Shown in pieces: positions 9,271 through 17,232 of a stretch of DNA of 64,000 nucleotides. Made by a program: the position numbers and the translations under genes. Source of the DNA: Chroococcidiopsis sp. TS-821 (GTDB lineage: Bacteria > Cyanobacteriota > Cyanobacteriia > Cyanobacteriales > Chroococcidiopsidaceae); the NCBI RefSeq assembly GCF_002939305.1, contig NZ_MVDI01000003.1:496001-560000 (forward strand). Reading direction: 5' to 3'. The notes beneath the pieces are model-generated. The model did no database searches, was not told the DNA's origin, and saw only the letters and a list, made by a program, of their open reading frames with translations. The stretch's first letter is position 1. Every line of letters begins with the position of its first letter.

Positions 9271-11538
9271 CTAATTTTCGCTACCTGTATGAGGAGACGG
9301 GAGAGGACTGTTGAGCGGAGATGTTGAAGTTGGTAGTGATTCGGTTGAAATTGGACAAGAGTTGCTTTTTGTTTGTCCTAGCGTTTTTTCGATATTTGGT
9401 AGCAAGTTGGCTTGCTCAATCCAGCCTTCTTGTCCTAGTTGTATTTGTGCCGTTGCATTGAAGTTATCTGGAGGATTGATCGCACAAAGAAATTTTAGTC
9501 TTAGTAAGTCACCCTGCTGAAGATTTTCTTTTTTGCCGGTAACTTTCAAGATGCCATTTGTTGGAACTTGCGCGAGTTGAGATTGTGACGTAACATTTGT
9601 TGCGATTGCATTTGGATTTTGCTCAAGATTAATTTGGCGATTGATCTGAACTAAAGTCCCAACGGTTAGTGTCGCTGGTGTTGGGCTAGGTGATGCGAGT
9701 GGTGATGGCAAGGTTGTCGGATTATTCAGCGGCTGTCGGCGATGAAATTGTGGTAAAAAATAAGCAAGCAATCCGCCACCGACGCTTAATAACAAAATCG
9801 TTCCTAGTAAAATTGGTAGCAAACGACGCGAGTTTGAGCGTTGCGCTGGTAGCAAAACTGTTTTACGACTTGAAGGATCGGGGCATTCTTGTTGATTTAA
9901 ATCGCGGTGTGATGCGATCGCTGCATGCTGGCGATCGTCGAATTGAGATTCTTGGAGTAAAGCGATATTTAGTGGTGTGGTTGGCTCAGAATATTTAACT
10001 GTACAGCGTACGAGTGCAACCGTAACGTTATCGTGTCCGTTTTGAGAGTTGCCAATTTCGACTAATCGAGTAACGGCATCAGCTTCTTTAAGACTGCCAT
10101 TCACTGCTGGTAAAAGCACCGTATCCCAATACTCTTCAACGCGATCGTAGTCGCTTAAACCATCCGAACAAAGAAGAAAGATGCAATCTTCATCAAGAAT
10201 AAACCGCTGCACGGTTGGATGCAATGCTGTTGAGGAACTCGTTCCTAGTGCTTGTACAAGCGATCCTGACGAGACTTGTTCTAACGCATTACGATACAGC
10301 GAATAGCCTAAACGAACCTCGCGCGAAGCAACATCATCGTCTAATGTCAATTGATGGCAGCCTGTGCGGGTAATCCAATAAGCACGACTATCGCCTACGT
10401 GCGTAATATACATTTCGTGCGCGCGTTCGACTGCCATAACTAGGGTAGTACCCATGCGTTGGCGACCAAAGCGCTGTTCGTTATCGTTGCGTTGATTGAT
10501 GCGATCGTTGGCAATCCGGACAAAGCGTTCTAACTCGCTCGTGAGGGTTGTTGCGTCTAAATAGATGTCGTTTAGCGGCAGTTGCTTGACTTGTTGTAGC
10601 GTATCGATGGCAAGCTGCGAAGCAACATTACCTCCTTCATGACCGCCAATTCCATCACAGACAATTGCTATTGCAGGTGCTGATGTCATTGTGGTAGTTC
10701 CACTCGGAGGATAGCACGCATCTTCATTGCGTTGTCGCGTGGGTCCTGTATCGGTCAAGGTACTGATGACTATTTTGCGTACTTGCGATCGCCCCAATTC
10801 GGTCAGACCTCGATCTAGTGCTGTTGTCAATGAATCTGCACTGAGATCGCCTGCAAGCATCGAATCGCACAACTGCACGAGAAATTCCGCGATGCTTGGC
10901 TGTGCTCGATTGACTAACTCTAGCCATACCCTTCCTAAGTCAGCAATTGTCGGTTGTGGTGGTTGCGATCGCAGTTGTAATAGCCGCACTAAGGAACCTT
11001 CCACTCGCACTAGCTGTAGGTCGAGTAAGCTCGACGCAACTCCTTCGCTACTAAGTGGTTGCCATAGTTGAGCGATTTGCCATAGCCAATTCAACTGCCG
11101 CAGTGATGTTGCACTTTGCCATGCTTCAGCGAGTGTTGGCAGTAACTGTCCTGCCAACGGCGTTCCTTCTGCATAAATTGGTGCTTCTAATAATAAAACA
11201 TCACAATCAGCGCGTCCTGGCAAAAATCCGTAGACTTGCGGAACTTGGAGGCGGTAAGGAATTAATCTTAAATAAGGTTTTGTTTTCGCTGTAATTTCAC
11301 ACGCTTGTGCTTCGAGTGGCAAACCTGGCTTTGTGTCAAGAACGATGTATTCGCTTTTGAGTAAATACCGTTGCGCGATAACTTCCCCAATTTGGTAATC
11401 TTTGATGCCCGATCCTACTGCCCATAGGTAACGTTTTGGCAGAAACGTACCGCATTGCTGGCAATACTTGTCGCGTTCGTCATTGACAGCTTTGCAGTAC
11501 TCGTTTGGACACTGGAGCATTGCTGCTTCATTCTGCAT
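9271..11538 (-). CDS. PP2C-type Ser/Thr protein phosphatase with zinc ribbon and membrane anchor
   Basis: A 755-aa regulatory phosphatase. Residues about 9-32 hold a four-Cys zinc ribbon (CPNEYC...YCQQCG). Residues about 40-250 form a kinase-like or regulatory region without the catalytic motifs of a kinase. About 256-500 is a PPM/PP2C domain with the metal-binding motifs TDTGPTRQRNEDA, CDGIGGHEGG, THVGDSRAYW, LLCSDGLSDYD and DNVTVALVRC. A transmembrane helix follows (LLPILLGTILLLSVGGGLLAYF, about 575-597), then a Pro/Ser/Thr-rich stretch and a C-terminal domain of about 110 aa. The phosphatase is probably cytoplasmic with the tail outside. It may oppose the Hanks-type kinase at 36.8 kb, but that is speculation. 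Confidence 0.88.
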   Translation of the reverse strand: MQNEAAMLQCPNEYCKAVNDERDKYCQQCGTFLPKRYLWAVGSGIKDYQIGEVIAQRYLLKSEYIVLDTKPGLPLEAQACEITAKTKPYLRLIPYRLQVPQVYGFLPGRADCDVLLLEAPIYAEGTPLAGQLLPTLAEAWQSATSLRQLNWLWQIAQLWQPLSSEGVASSLLDLQLVRVEGSLVRLLQLRSQPPQPTIADLGRVWLELVNRAQPSIAEFLVQLCDSMLAGDLSADSLTTALDRGLTELGRSQVRKIVISTLTDTGPTRQRNEDACYPPSGTTTMTSAPAIAIVCDGIGGHEGGNVASQLAIDTLQQVKQLPLNDIYLDATTLTSELERFVRIANDRINQRNDNEQRFGRQRMGTTLVMAVERAHEMYITHVGDSRAYWITRTGCHQLTLDDDVASREVRLGYSLYRNALEQVSSGSLVQALGTSSSTALHPTVQRFILDEDCIFLLCSDGLSDYDRVEEYWDTVLLPAVNGSLKEADAVTRLVEIGNSQNGHDNVTVALVRCTVKYSEPTTPLNIALLQESQFDDRQHAAIASHRDLNQQECPDPSSRKTVLLPAQRSNSRRLLPILLGTILLLSVGGGLLAYFLPQFHRRQPLNNPTTLPSPLASPSPTPATLTVGTLVQINRQINLEQNPNAIATNVTSQSQLAQVPTNGILKVTGKKENLQQGDLLRLKFLCAINPPDNFNATAQIQLGQEGWIEQANLLPNIEKTLGQTKSNSCPISTESLPTSTSPLNSPLPSPHTGSEN

Positions 11539-12374
11539 AGTTTTCGCACCGATCAGCCATTAGGAATTGAATTTTGTACAGCCATAGATCGTACAAACTG
11601 ATTAGCTTCTAAGTTGCCATATTGAGCACTTTGTGCAAAAGTTTCGTTGTTTCCTCTGCTGTTAAGACGCATTCCATGAAGTTAATTTTTGCTATTCTGA
11701 GCCAAACTATCTAGTTTTATAATAATGTTCCCTTATCGTAATGCTGCTACTCTGCTACTCGCAATTGATTGTAAGTATGTTTAATGATGACTTTACATCG
11801 AGTGAAGTTTAAACGTCTTACTCTTAGAAAGAGATCTATTTTTACCTGTCATGGTTCCCTTCCTTCGGCTAATCGGTTAAGAGCCAAACATATTAGTTTT
11901 TCAACAATATATCTATTAATCGAATAGTTGTCTATTTTTAAAAGTAAATATTTATTTCGATAACTGACCAAACTGCCTGTTATTAAATTCGAATTTGTAA
12001 TATTTAATATTGATTGTAGCGCAATTTTAAAATAATCTGCGGGTTACCTATACTGCTTCATAGCAGAACTTGGCAATTGTAGCTTTTACGAACAGCAGGC
12101 TCGTTGCCAAAAAAATACTTTAGCAACAGTTGTACGTAGTGTTTTTTTCAGACATTGACGCTCGGCAACTCAATCAAAATAAATGCAATAACTCAAAAGT
12201 CTGTCATTGTAATGAATAGTCTCAGTGCTGAATAATTAGTTAACAAATAACAACCTCAAGTTAGCTGAAACGCGACGCTGATAAAAATATCAAATTACGC
12301 CATTGGAAAGATGCGATCGCCCTTAGTGTTCTTTAATCTGTAGAAATTAGTCAGTAAAATTACCATTTAAATTT
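11539..12374. other. Long AT-rich intergenic region (836 bp)
   Basis: The gap lies between the divergent phosphatase gene and a small acidic protein gene. No ORF with coding character, tRNA or convincing terminator was seen. It is AT-rich with one HIP1-type site near 12313. It should hold the promoters of both flanking genes and is long enough for a small RNA, but I can identify none. Confidence 0.4.
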
Positions 12375-12647
12375 ATGGCAAGCGAACAAGAAAAAAATAC
12401 TCATCGGGCAGTGAATCCTGGCGATGTTATTTCCGATGAACCTCAATCCATCGAAGAAAAAGCGCAGCAACTCGCAGTAGACTCTCCTGATATTACTGGC
12501 GATCATATCGAGGTTCCTGCCTATTTTGTTGTAGAGGAGCCAGACGGAGAGGAAAAAGCGCTACATCACGTGAAAGATGCTGAAGAAATCTCAGATGTTA
12601 TCAGACAAGCACGCGTTGATGAAGACGGCGAGCGTAAGTGGTGGTAG
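12375..12647 (+). CDS. Small acidic conserved hypothetical protein
   Basis: A 90-aa strongly acidic, soluble protein, beginning MASEQEKNTHRAVNPGDV and ending VDEDGERKWW, with no Cys and no membrane segment. Proteins of this type are found in many cyanobacteria without assigned function. A hairpin followed by a T-rich tract lies about 60 bp downstream. The gene is convergent with ndhM. Coding confidence comes from composition and conserved appearance rather than a known domain. Confidence 0.65.
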   Translation: MASEQEKNTHRAVNPGDVISDEPQSIEEKAQQLAVDSPDITGDHIEVPAYFVVEEPDGEEKALHHVKDAEEISDVIRQARVDEDGERKWW

Positions 12648-12704
12648 CATTTGGTCTGTGTTAATACAAAAGCTAGATGTACCAATACAGCAATATTAGA
12701 ACTG

Positions 12705-12746
12705 TCCAGGGGTTTAATGCTATCCCTGGATATTAATTTTATTTTT
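12705..12746 (+). terminator. Rho-independent terminator
   Basis: A 7-bp perfect stem (TCCAGGG/CCCTGGA, 12705-12711 with 12724-12730) is followed by a T-rich run (TTTTATTTTTTTAT). It is placed to end transcription of the small acidic protein gene. It lies between convergent genes and may also slow transcription from ndhM. Confidence 0.7.
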
Positions 12747-12770
12747 TTATAAAAATCCAGTTATTGATAA

Positions 12771-13151
12771 CTAATTTTTACTTTCTTCAGTGGCGGCAAC
12801 TTGAGGGATACCCATACTGTAGTTAACGACGCGCCCGCGCAGATTGTAGCTAATTTGACCGCTTTGTAAGAGATGGCGGATAAAATGTTCTAAATCTGAG
12901 CCAATCCGGCGGAGATTATAATCAGTTAAATCTGCACCGCTATAAGACTCGACTAATTCATCAAACTTACGATACACCTGCTGAAGAGCATCTTCGTTCC
13001 AGTTGAATTCATTATCCGGGTCTACATCCAGCGTGAGAACTTGGTTGCTAGGAACTAACTCACCATCTTTGTCAACTTCAGCAGAAAAGATGCGTATATG
13101 GCGAGTTGTGGACTTAAGAAGCTGATCTTCCATAGGTGGATGATTTAACAT
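12771..13151 (-). CDS. ndhM: NAD(P)H-quinone oxidoreductase subunit M
   Basis: NdhM is an oxygenic-photosynthesis-specific peripheral subunit of the NDH-1 complex (cyclic electron flow, respiration, CO2 uptake), located on the cytoplasmic arm. The sequence matches the family almost throughout: [51 protein letters not shown] and [18 protein letters not shown]. The usual start may be the internal Met at residue 7, giving about 120 aa. It stands alone near leuD, not next to other ndh genes. The NDH-1 CO2-uptake genes at 47-52 kb would act in the same complexes. Confidence 0.95.
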   Translation of the reverse strand: MLNHPPMEDQLLKSTTRHIRIFSAEVDKDGELVPSNQVLTLDVDPDNEFNWNEDALQQVYRKFDELVESYSGADLTDYNLRRIGSDLEHFIRHLLQSGQISYNLRGRVVNYSMGIPQVAATEESKN

Positions 13152-13216
13152 AAGGAATCACACTGAACTCATTCTAGACTTAATCTGCATCAGTTTTTCA
13201 AGTTCAACGCGATCGC

Positions 13217-13759
13217 TCAACGCGAAATCATTCCTGTTTGACGCGCATAGGCAAAAATACCGCCAGCATCAATTACAGGTCTGACCTCACCCAAAGGCTT
13301 GAGTGCATAAACCTTATTCAACGCATGATTCACAATTTGGTTTTGGTCAAAATCAATCGTGACTTCTTGTCCCGTTTGAAATTCATCGCACAGACGTTCT
13401 ACTGATTCCCAAGGGTAAAGTTCGCCTGTTGCTGCGCAGTTCCGGAAGAAGATCCGTGCATACGATTGAGCGACAACAGCTTCTACTCCTGATGCACCTA
13501 ATGCGATCGGTGCGTGTTCGCGCGAAGAACCACAGCCGAAGTTTTCTCCCGCCACAATGATTGGATAGGTAGTCTTCATCTGTCCTGGAGCAATAAATTT
13601 CCCGTACCTATCAGGTAATCCAATTAAAGCATAGCTGCCTAACTTCTCGTACTCATCAGGCTTTGAGGGAACGAGCGTCAAATACTCGGCAGGAATAATC
13701 TGGTCGGTATCAATGTTATCATCTACAACAAAAATTTTACCTTGAATCACTTTACTCAT
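13217..13759 (-). CDS. leuD: 3-isopropylmalate dehydratase small subunit
   Basis: This is the small (swivel-domain) subunit of isopropylmalate isomerase, which works with LeuC in leucine biosynthesis. The characteristic DDNIDTDQIIPAEYL, GENFGCGSSREHAP and SYARIFFRNC motifs are present. I chose the ATG at 13759 (MSKVIQGKIF), which has GGAGGA upstream. The longer frame to 13825 adds 22 residues not seen in the family. The product of 180 aa fits the bacterial small-subunit type. No leuC is in the window, as is common in cyanobacteria, where leuC and leuD are dispersed. Confidence 0.94.
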   Translation of the reverse strand: MSKVIQGKIFVVDDNIDTDQIIPAEYLTLVPSKPDEYEKLGSYALIGLPDRYGKFIAPGQMKTTYPIIVAGENFGCGSSREHAPIALGASGVEAVVAQSYARIFFRNCAATGELYPWESVERLCDEFQTGQEVTIDFDQNQIVNHALNKVYALKPLGEVRPVIDAGGIFAYARQTGMISR

Positions 13760-14320
13760 GAGTAGTCTCCTCCAATCAATGCTAGGTAGTCTTACGCTTG
13801 TTTTTAAATTGACTAATCGCAACAAAGTAAAAATTCAGTATAAGTGTCTCCGTGCCATTCCGTGACGTCTTTGTAAGTAAATTTTTAACATTATACATTT
13901 TCAATTTCAGTTTTTCTTCTAAAGTTAACTTGCAAGTACAGCGTTCTTTTTCTGGTTGTAAAAATTTTCCTAAATTTTACTCTTTTCGAACGTTCATGTG
14001 TCAATCAATACAAGTAAGCCAAACATTACTTATATCTCAACTGAAACTTATAAACATCGCCAACCGTCATTAATCAAAAGCTTAGAAAAGTCTCACAAAC
14101 TCCTTACAGAAACTTTATTGTATTTCATCTGAAAGGCTGAATAATAGTGATTGACCACATTGCTCCTACCTTCGCGGATTTATCCACAATGTAAAGAAAA
14201 GTTAAAGATATATACGTTAAGATCTCCCGTTCAGATTGAAACACAAACGTTTAAAAATTAGCTTAAGCTCAATTAACAGTTATCTACTTAATTACTACAA
14301 AAATCAAAATTTTTAAAAAT
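13760..14320. other. AT-rich intergenic region (561 bp)
   Basis: This stretch separates leuD from the divergent Npun_R1517-type gene. An open frame at 13852-14073 has Phe/Ser-rich composition unlike a protein and is not annotated. I see no RNA gene. It probably carries both promoters and a long 5' leader for the downstream regulator. Confidence 0.4.
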
Positions 14321-14599
14321 ATGAAATCTGACGCCATCACACCCCAACAAAACAAAGTCGAAGTCAGCGTTTATGAGTGTAACATTCAACTCAAGTTTCG
14401 CCTCATAGAAGAGAAATGTGCTTTACGCAATCGCGAAGACTTACTAGAGTTGCTGATCGATGCATTTACTAACGGGGCTGACGAGTATATGGAACCCCTA
14501 CACGCGCACGTAGAAGCGCAGGAGATTTCCGAGCTAGAAGCTTCTCCCCAAATGCGCCGTCAACTGATGCGGTTGCGGAATTCCTCTGATTTGGTCTAG
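14321..14599 (+). CDS. Npun_R1517-family putative transcriptional regulator
   Basis: A 92-aa protein closely resembling the small cyanobacterial family annotated from Nostoc punctiforme Npun_R1517, described there as a regulator connected with heterocyst differentiation genes. The conserved core is visible: YECNIQLKFRLIEEK, DLLELLIDAFTNGADEY and ISELEASPQMRRQLMRLRN. Members also occur in cyanobacteria without heterocysts, so the role here is unknown. The gene lies just upstream of tRNA-Glu. The name is recalled from family annotation and not verified by a search. Confidence 0.75.
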   Translation: MKSDAITPQQNKVEVSVYECNIQLKFRLIEEKCALRNREDLLELLIDAFTNGADEYMEPLHAHVEAQEISELEASPQMRRQLMRLRNSSDLV

Positions 14600-14733
14600 A
14601 GCGAACAACGCTACACTGCCGACAAGTAGCACTACCGGCGTTCGCCACATAAACGCGGTCAGCAAAAATATTTGGTTAAGGTATTGACAAAACTGAAAAG
14701 AGGTAGCTATCCTAATAAAAGTGCAAATCAGAC

Positions 14734-14806
14734 GCCCCCATCGTCTAGAGGCCTAGGACACCTCCCTTTCACGGAGGCGACGGGGATTCGAATTCCCCTG
14801 GGGGTA
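14734..14806 (+). tRNA. trnE: tRNA-Glu (anticodon UUC)
   Basis: A complete cloverleaf is present. The acceptor stem GCCCCCA pairs with UGGGGGU, with a G-U pair at the end. The anticodon stem CUCC/GGAG holds the loop CUUUCAC with anticodon UUC. The T arm is GGGGA-UUCGAAU-UCCCC, and the discriminator is A. No CCA is encoded. In cyanobacteria this tRNA also feeds 5-aminolevulinate and chlorophyll synthesis through glutamyl-tRNA reductase. Its last 20 bases form the left attachment core of an integrated element, which keeps the gene intact. Confidence 0.97.
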
Positions 14807-14807
14807 T
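14787..14807 (+). repeat. attL core, direct repeat of tRNA-Glu 3' end
   Basis: These 21 bases (TTCGAATTCCCCTGGGGGTA plus T) comprise the T-loop and 3' acceptor strand of tRNA-Glu. They recur exactly at 21188-21208 in the same orientation. The flanks differ at once on both sides, as expected for a site-specific recombination core. Confidence 0.93.
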
Positions 14808-14833
14808 AAAATCAACACGTTTTGAAGTAATTA

Positions 14834-14858
14834 AAGGAAGGCTCAAATTGCCTTCCTT
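14834..14858. terminator. Hairpin just inside the left end, probable bidirectional terminator
   Basis: A perfect 9-bp stem (AAGGAAGGC/GCCTTCCTT) with an 8-14 base distance to a T-rich stretch lies between tRNA-Glu and the 3' end of the integrase gene. It could end the tRNA transcript from the left and the integrase transcript from the right. Because it lies inside the element, the tRNA now uses an element-borne 3' flank. Confidence 0.6.
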
Positions 14859-14931
14859 GACTGCTTTTGGGGAATTGTCACTTTTGGACAATACCGTTAA
14901 TAGCCGTTGATAACCGCTTAATCCCTGCTGT

Positions 14932-14961
14932 TTTTTAGTCAGATTTTAGTCGGAAATTTCT
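14932..14961 (+). repeat. Left copy of 30-bp end repeat (candidate integrase arm site)
   Basis: The sequence TTTTTAGTCAGATTTTAG and the following bases to AAATTTCT match 21106-21135 at 27 of 30 positions in the same orientation. Sub-terminal repeats of this kind at both ends of a tRNA-integrated element are what arm-type binding sites of a tyrosine integrase look like. The left copy overlaps the integrase stop codon. Confidence 0.65.
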
Positions 14962-16078
14962 AATCAAGTTTTGGCGGTCTGGGACGCTCTGGTCTGAGCA
15001 TAAGGACATTGAAAGCTCTCTGATGTACATCTTCAGTAATCCAGTGATGGTAGGTATTTGAATGAACCTGAACGCTATGACCCATTTGTTGGGCTGCCAA
15101 GCTGATATCTAGCCCAAATTCCAATGTCCTTACTGCCCAACGGTGTCTCATGTCATAAAGTTTGAAGGGTAACTTGAAGTCTCCAAAGTAGTGACTACAG
15201 CTTTCCCCGATCGCGGTATTGGGTCGGTCTAATCTAATGTTGGGTAGTCTGACATCTTGGAGTTGAAACTCATCAAACCATTCTGGGTAACAAGCCCAAA
15301 CTAACCGCGCTCCTGTCTTAGTATTTTCTAAAACTGACACAATATTAGAGCCGTTTGCCAGCCGCTCTAAGTCAAGTCTGAAAACTTCATGTGGTCTTAA
15401 GCCATAGGTTGCAATCATCCCATAGACCCACCGCCAACCAGGATTAGTAATTTTGTACCACCACTGAGCAATTGTTAGATCGTCAGGTAAATCTCTGGGA
15501 GATACCCGATTAGGTGAATAGACACCAACTAAGTTTGAGGGGTCGTAGTCTATTTGAGCAAACTTAGCTAGGGCAGCGATCGCCATACAAGCCCGCTTTC
15601 TGGTTTTGGTATTGGGTGGGGTTGAGAGAATTACCTGTTCTAAAACCTCAACACTTAGTGTTACATCTTGAGGTAATCGCTTAAATATCTTCCAGTAATC
15701 AGTTTTCCATGAAGTTTCACTTTTACCTTCATTAAAAAACTGCACTTTATATTGCTCTATATATTCTGAAACTGAAATTGATTCAGGTGACTTCTCATAT
15801 AAGTAAGGCTGCCAGTCAAATTCTTTACGTGCTACCAGCGCACTAATCTTCCGAGCTTCTTTCTCTGCCTCAGCAATTCCTGCTGGGTTGGCACGGATAC
15901 CCAAGCGCTTTAAAGATACCCGTTGTTGGTAAGGTTGAGAATTCTTAGTTCCTGGTTTAGGTGGTAGCGTTCCCCGCAGATATAAGCTACTACCATCTAG
16001 TTCAATACTGATACCGACGTTTGCGGCTTTGAGCCTGCCATTGGTTTGAGCGATCCGCCCTTCAAGAGTAACAGCCAT
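14960..16078 (-). CDS. int: Tyrosine recombinase/integrase of the tRNA-Glu element
   Basis: A 372-aa tyrosine site-specific recombinase that should catalyse integration and excision at the tRNA-Glu core. Catalytic positions can be placed (ATG at 16078): Arg228 (TYGLRPHEV), Lys254 (NTKTGA), Arg311 (LYDMRHRW), His334 (QQMGHS) and Tyr343 (SNTYHHW). The usual His of the HxxR box is Tyr308. The N-terminal 120 residues hold an arm-binding region and then a SAM-like core-binding domain. The start codon overlaps the stop of the Xis-like gene (TAATG), so translation is probably coupled. A longer frame from 16120 exists but overlaps that gene by 43 bases. Confidence 0.92.
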   Translation of the reverse strand: MAVTLEGRIAQTNGRLKAANVGISIELDGSSLYLRGTLPPKPGTKNSQPYQQRVSLKRLGIRANPAGIAEAEKEARKISALVARKEFDWQPYLYEKSPESISVSEYIEQYKVQFFNEGKSETSWKTDYWKIFKRLPQDVTLSVEVLEQVILSTPPNTKTRKRACMAIAALAKFAQIDYDPSNLVGVYSPNRVSPRDLPDDLTIAQWWYKITNPGWRWVYGMIATYGLRPHEVFRLDLERLANGSNIVSVLENTKTGARLVWACYPEWFDEFQLQDVRLPNIRLDRPNTAIGESCSHYFGDFKLPFKLYDMRHRWAVRTLEFGLDISLAAQQMGHSVQVHSNTYHHWITEDVHQRAFNVLMLRPERPRPPKLD

Positions 16079-16290
16079 TAACTGATTCCCATAACTTGTT
16101 CTACTCGCTTTCTGTGCCAACGGTAAGTAGGACGCGCTGCTTTCTCATTGAGACAGTACCAGTGAGTACCTTTCTTTAACTCTCCAATATCACGCAATCG
16201 GTACAAATGATCTACTGAGCAGCCCAGAGTATCAGCCATTGCGCTGGTGGCGATCCAATCTTTGGGGTTACGTGTTCGTGCCATTGTCAT
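16078..16290 (-). CDS. Excisionase-like winged-helix/HTH protein
   Basis: A 70-aa basic protein with a MerR/Xis-like helix-turn-helix: WIATSAMADTLGCSVDHLYRLRDIG, then a wing-like GTHWYCLN and a terminal RWHRKRVEQVMGIS. Position directly upstream of the integrase gene with TAATG overlap, small size and basic charge fit a recombination directionality factor. Related small HTH proteins can also be transcription regulators, so excisionase is inferred. The likely start is one of the first two Met residues. Confidence 0.75.
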   Translation of the reverse strand: MTMARTRNPKDWIATSAMADTLGCSVDHLYRLRDIGELKKGTHWYCLNEKAARPTYRWHRKRVEQVMGIS

Positions 16291-16316
16291 ACCTCAAAGG
16301 ATTTTCAAAGCAAGCA

Positions 16317-16814
16317 TTAATAATCATTTGGATTAATAGGTCGCTTTCTCTCTCGCCTCTGGGCATCTTCTGCTCTCTCTTGCCTGCGTCTTTGATACAT
16401 TTCACTTGCGAGTGATTCTCCTAAAATATTTTCAAAATATTCATTCCCCTCTACTTTGAAGCCCGACCTTTCAATAGCCTCAAGATTGAGAAAACCTCGT
16501 TCTTTGAGAATATTGACCGCTTCAATACTGATTGAATCGTAGGGTTCAGTAAACATAGCATCGGGATGATCCAATGCACCATGATAAGCAGAATCAGGAA
16601 GTGTTAACACTCCGAGAAATGCAACCTTAGCCATTGGGTCAACCTTTTCAAAGCCTTCTGCTAGTCTCTCAACAACATCCCAAGTTGATGACTGTAGTTC
16701 ATTTCTGATTAGCTTGCCAATAGTTGATTGACCAACACCAGAAGCTTTAGAGAGAGCATAGTGACTCATATTCCATCTGGCCAAAACAAGCCTTAGCGCT
16801 TTGCCAAGTTTCAT
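16317..16814 (-). CDS. XRE-family HTH repressor of the element
   Basis: A protein of 165 aa with an N-terminal XRE/Cro-type helix-turn-helix (LRLVLARWNMSHYALSKASGVGQSTIGKLIRNE, residues about 7-40) and a charged C-terminal region ending in RRRQERAEDAQRRERKRP. I chose the ATG at 16814, because the frame to 16883 adds 23 hydrophobic residues before the HTH and overlaps the divergent RHH gene. It lies upstream of the xis-int pair on the same strand and head to head with the RHH-primase transcript. This is the layout of a lysogeny-type switch. Its operator is not proven. Confidence 0.8.
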   Translation of the reverse strand: MKLGKALRLVLARWNMSHYALSKASGVGQSTIGKLIRNELQSSTWDVVERLAEGFEKVDPMAKVAFLGVLTLPDSAYHGALDHPDAMFTEPYDSISIEAVNILKERGFLNLEAIERSGFKVEGNEYFENILGESLASEMYQRRRQERAEDAQRRERKRPINPNDY

Positions 16815-16876
16815 GCTATTAATAATACTATCGATTTTGATAACTATAATATCACTAAAGATATTATTTATATCAC

Positions 16877-17044
16877 ATGCCAAAATACCCTAGCACTTTA
16901 TCACCAATCAAACTCAAGCCCGAACAACATCAAGCTTTGAAGCGGGTTGCTGAAATTGAACAAACCAGTATTGGCACGATAGTACGTAAAGCAATTTCTG
17001 ACTATCTAGAGAAACGCGGTATATCCCTTAGCTCGGAACAATAA
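16877..17044 (+). CDS. Small ribbon-helix-helix (CopG/Arc-type) protein
   Basis: A 55-aa ORF starting ATG at 16877, beginning MPKYPSTLSPIKLKPEQHQA. It has a ribbon strand (SPIKLKP), helix A (EQHQALKRVAEIEQ), the turn TS and helix B (IGTIVRKAISDYLEKRG), which is the complete RHH DNA-binding fold. It is the first gene of the rightward transcript and ends 18 bp before the first of four 33-bp-spaced palindromic motifs. It may bind them as repressor or copy-number regulator, which is inference. A second RHH gene at 20252-20542 also lies next to copies of the same motif. Confidence 0.78.
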   Translation: MPKYPSTLSPIKLKPEQHQALKRVAEIEQTSIGTIVRKAISDYLEKRGISLSSEQ

Positions 17045-17061
17045 AGTGAACCACAAAAAAA

Positions 17062-17176
17062 GATACTGTACAGAATCAATTACTAGTTTTTATAGATACT
17101 GTACAGAATCAATTACTAGTCTTTATAGATACTGTACAGAATCATAATTCACATAGTTGTGATAATGTACAAAACC
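17062..17176 (+). promoter_or_regulatory. Four 16-bp near-palindromes at exact 33-bp spacing (iteron/operator array)
   Basis: GATACTGTACAGAATC occurs at 17062, 17095 and 17128, and the variant GATAATGTACAAAACC at 17161, so each start is exactly 33 bp after the last. The motif is a 14/16 palindrome centred on TGTACA. The first two spacers are nearly identical (AATTACTAGT plus T-rich tract), while the third differs, which suggests selection on the 16-mer and its phase. Three helical turns between sites would put bound proteins on one face. The array lies 57 bp before the primase ATG. It may be operator, plasmid-type iteron, or both. Confidence 0.85.
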
Positions 17177-17232
17177 TAAAGTATGCATCCAAAGCACTAA
17201 CACACTGACTTCTAATAAAAGCAAGAGGTTTT

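Noticed and set aside
9690-9998. Top-strand ORFs over the PP2C gene
   Set aside because: Shadow frames of a well-supported gene with full catalytic motifs on the other strand.
13852-14073. 73-aa ORF
   Set aside because: Phe/Ser-rich composition typical of AT-rich intergenic DNA, no ribosome site and no domain.
17062-17176. 33-bp-period repeats considered as a CRISPR array
   Set aside because: Spacers 1 and 2 are nearly identical, repeats are only 16 bp and palindromic, and no cas genes are present.
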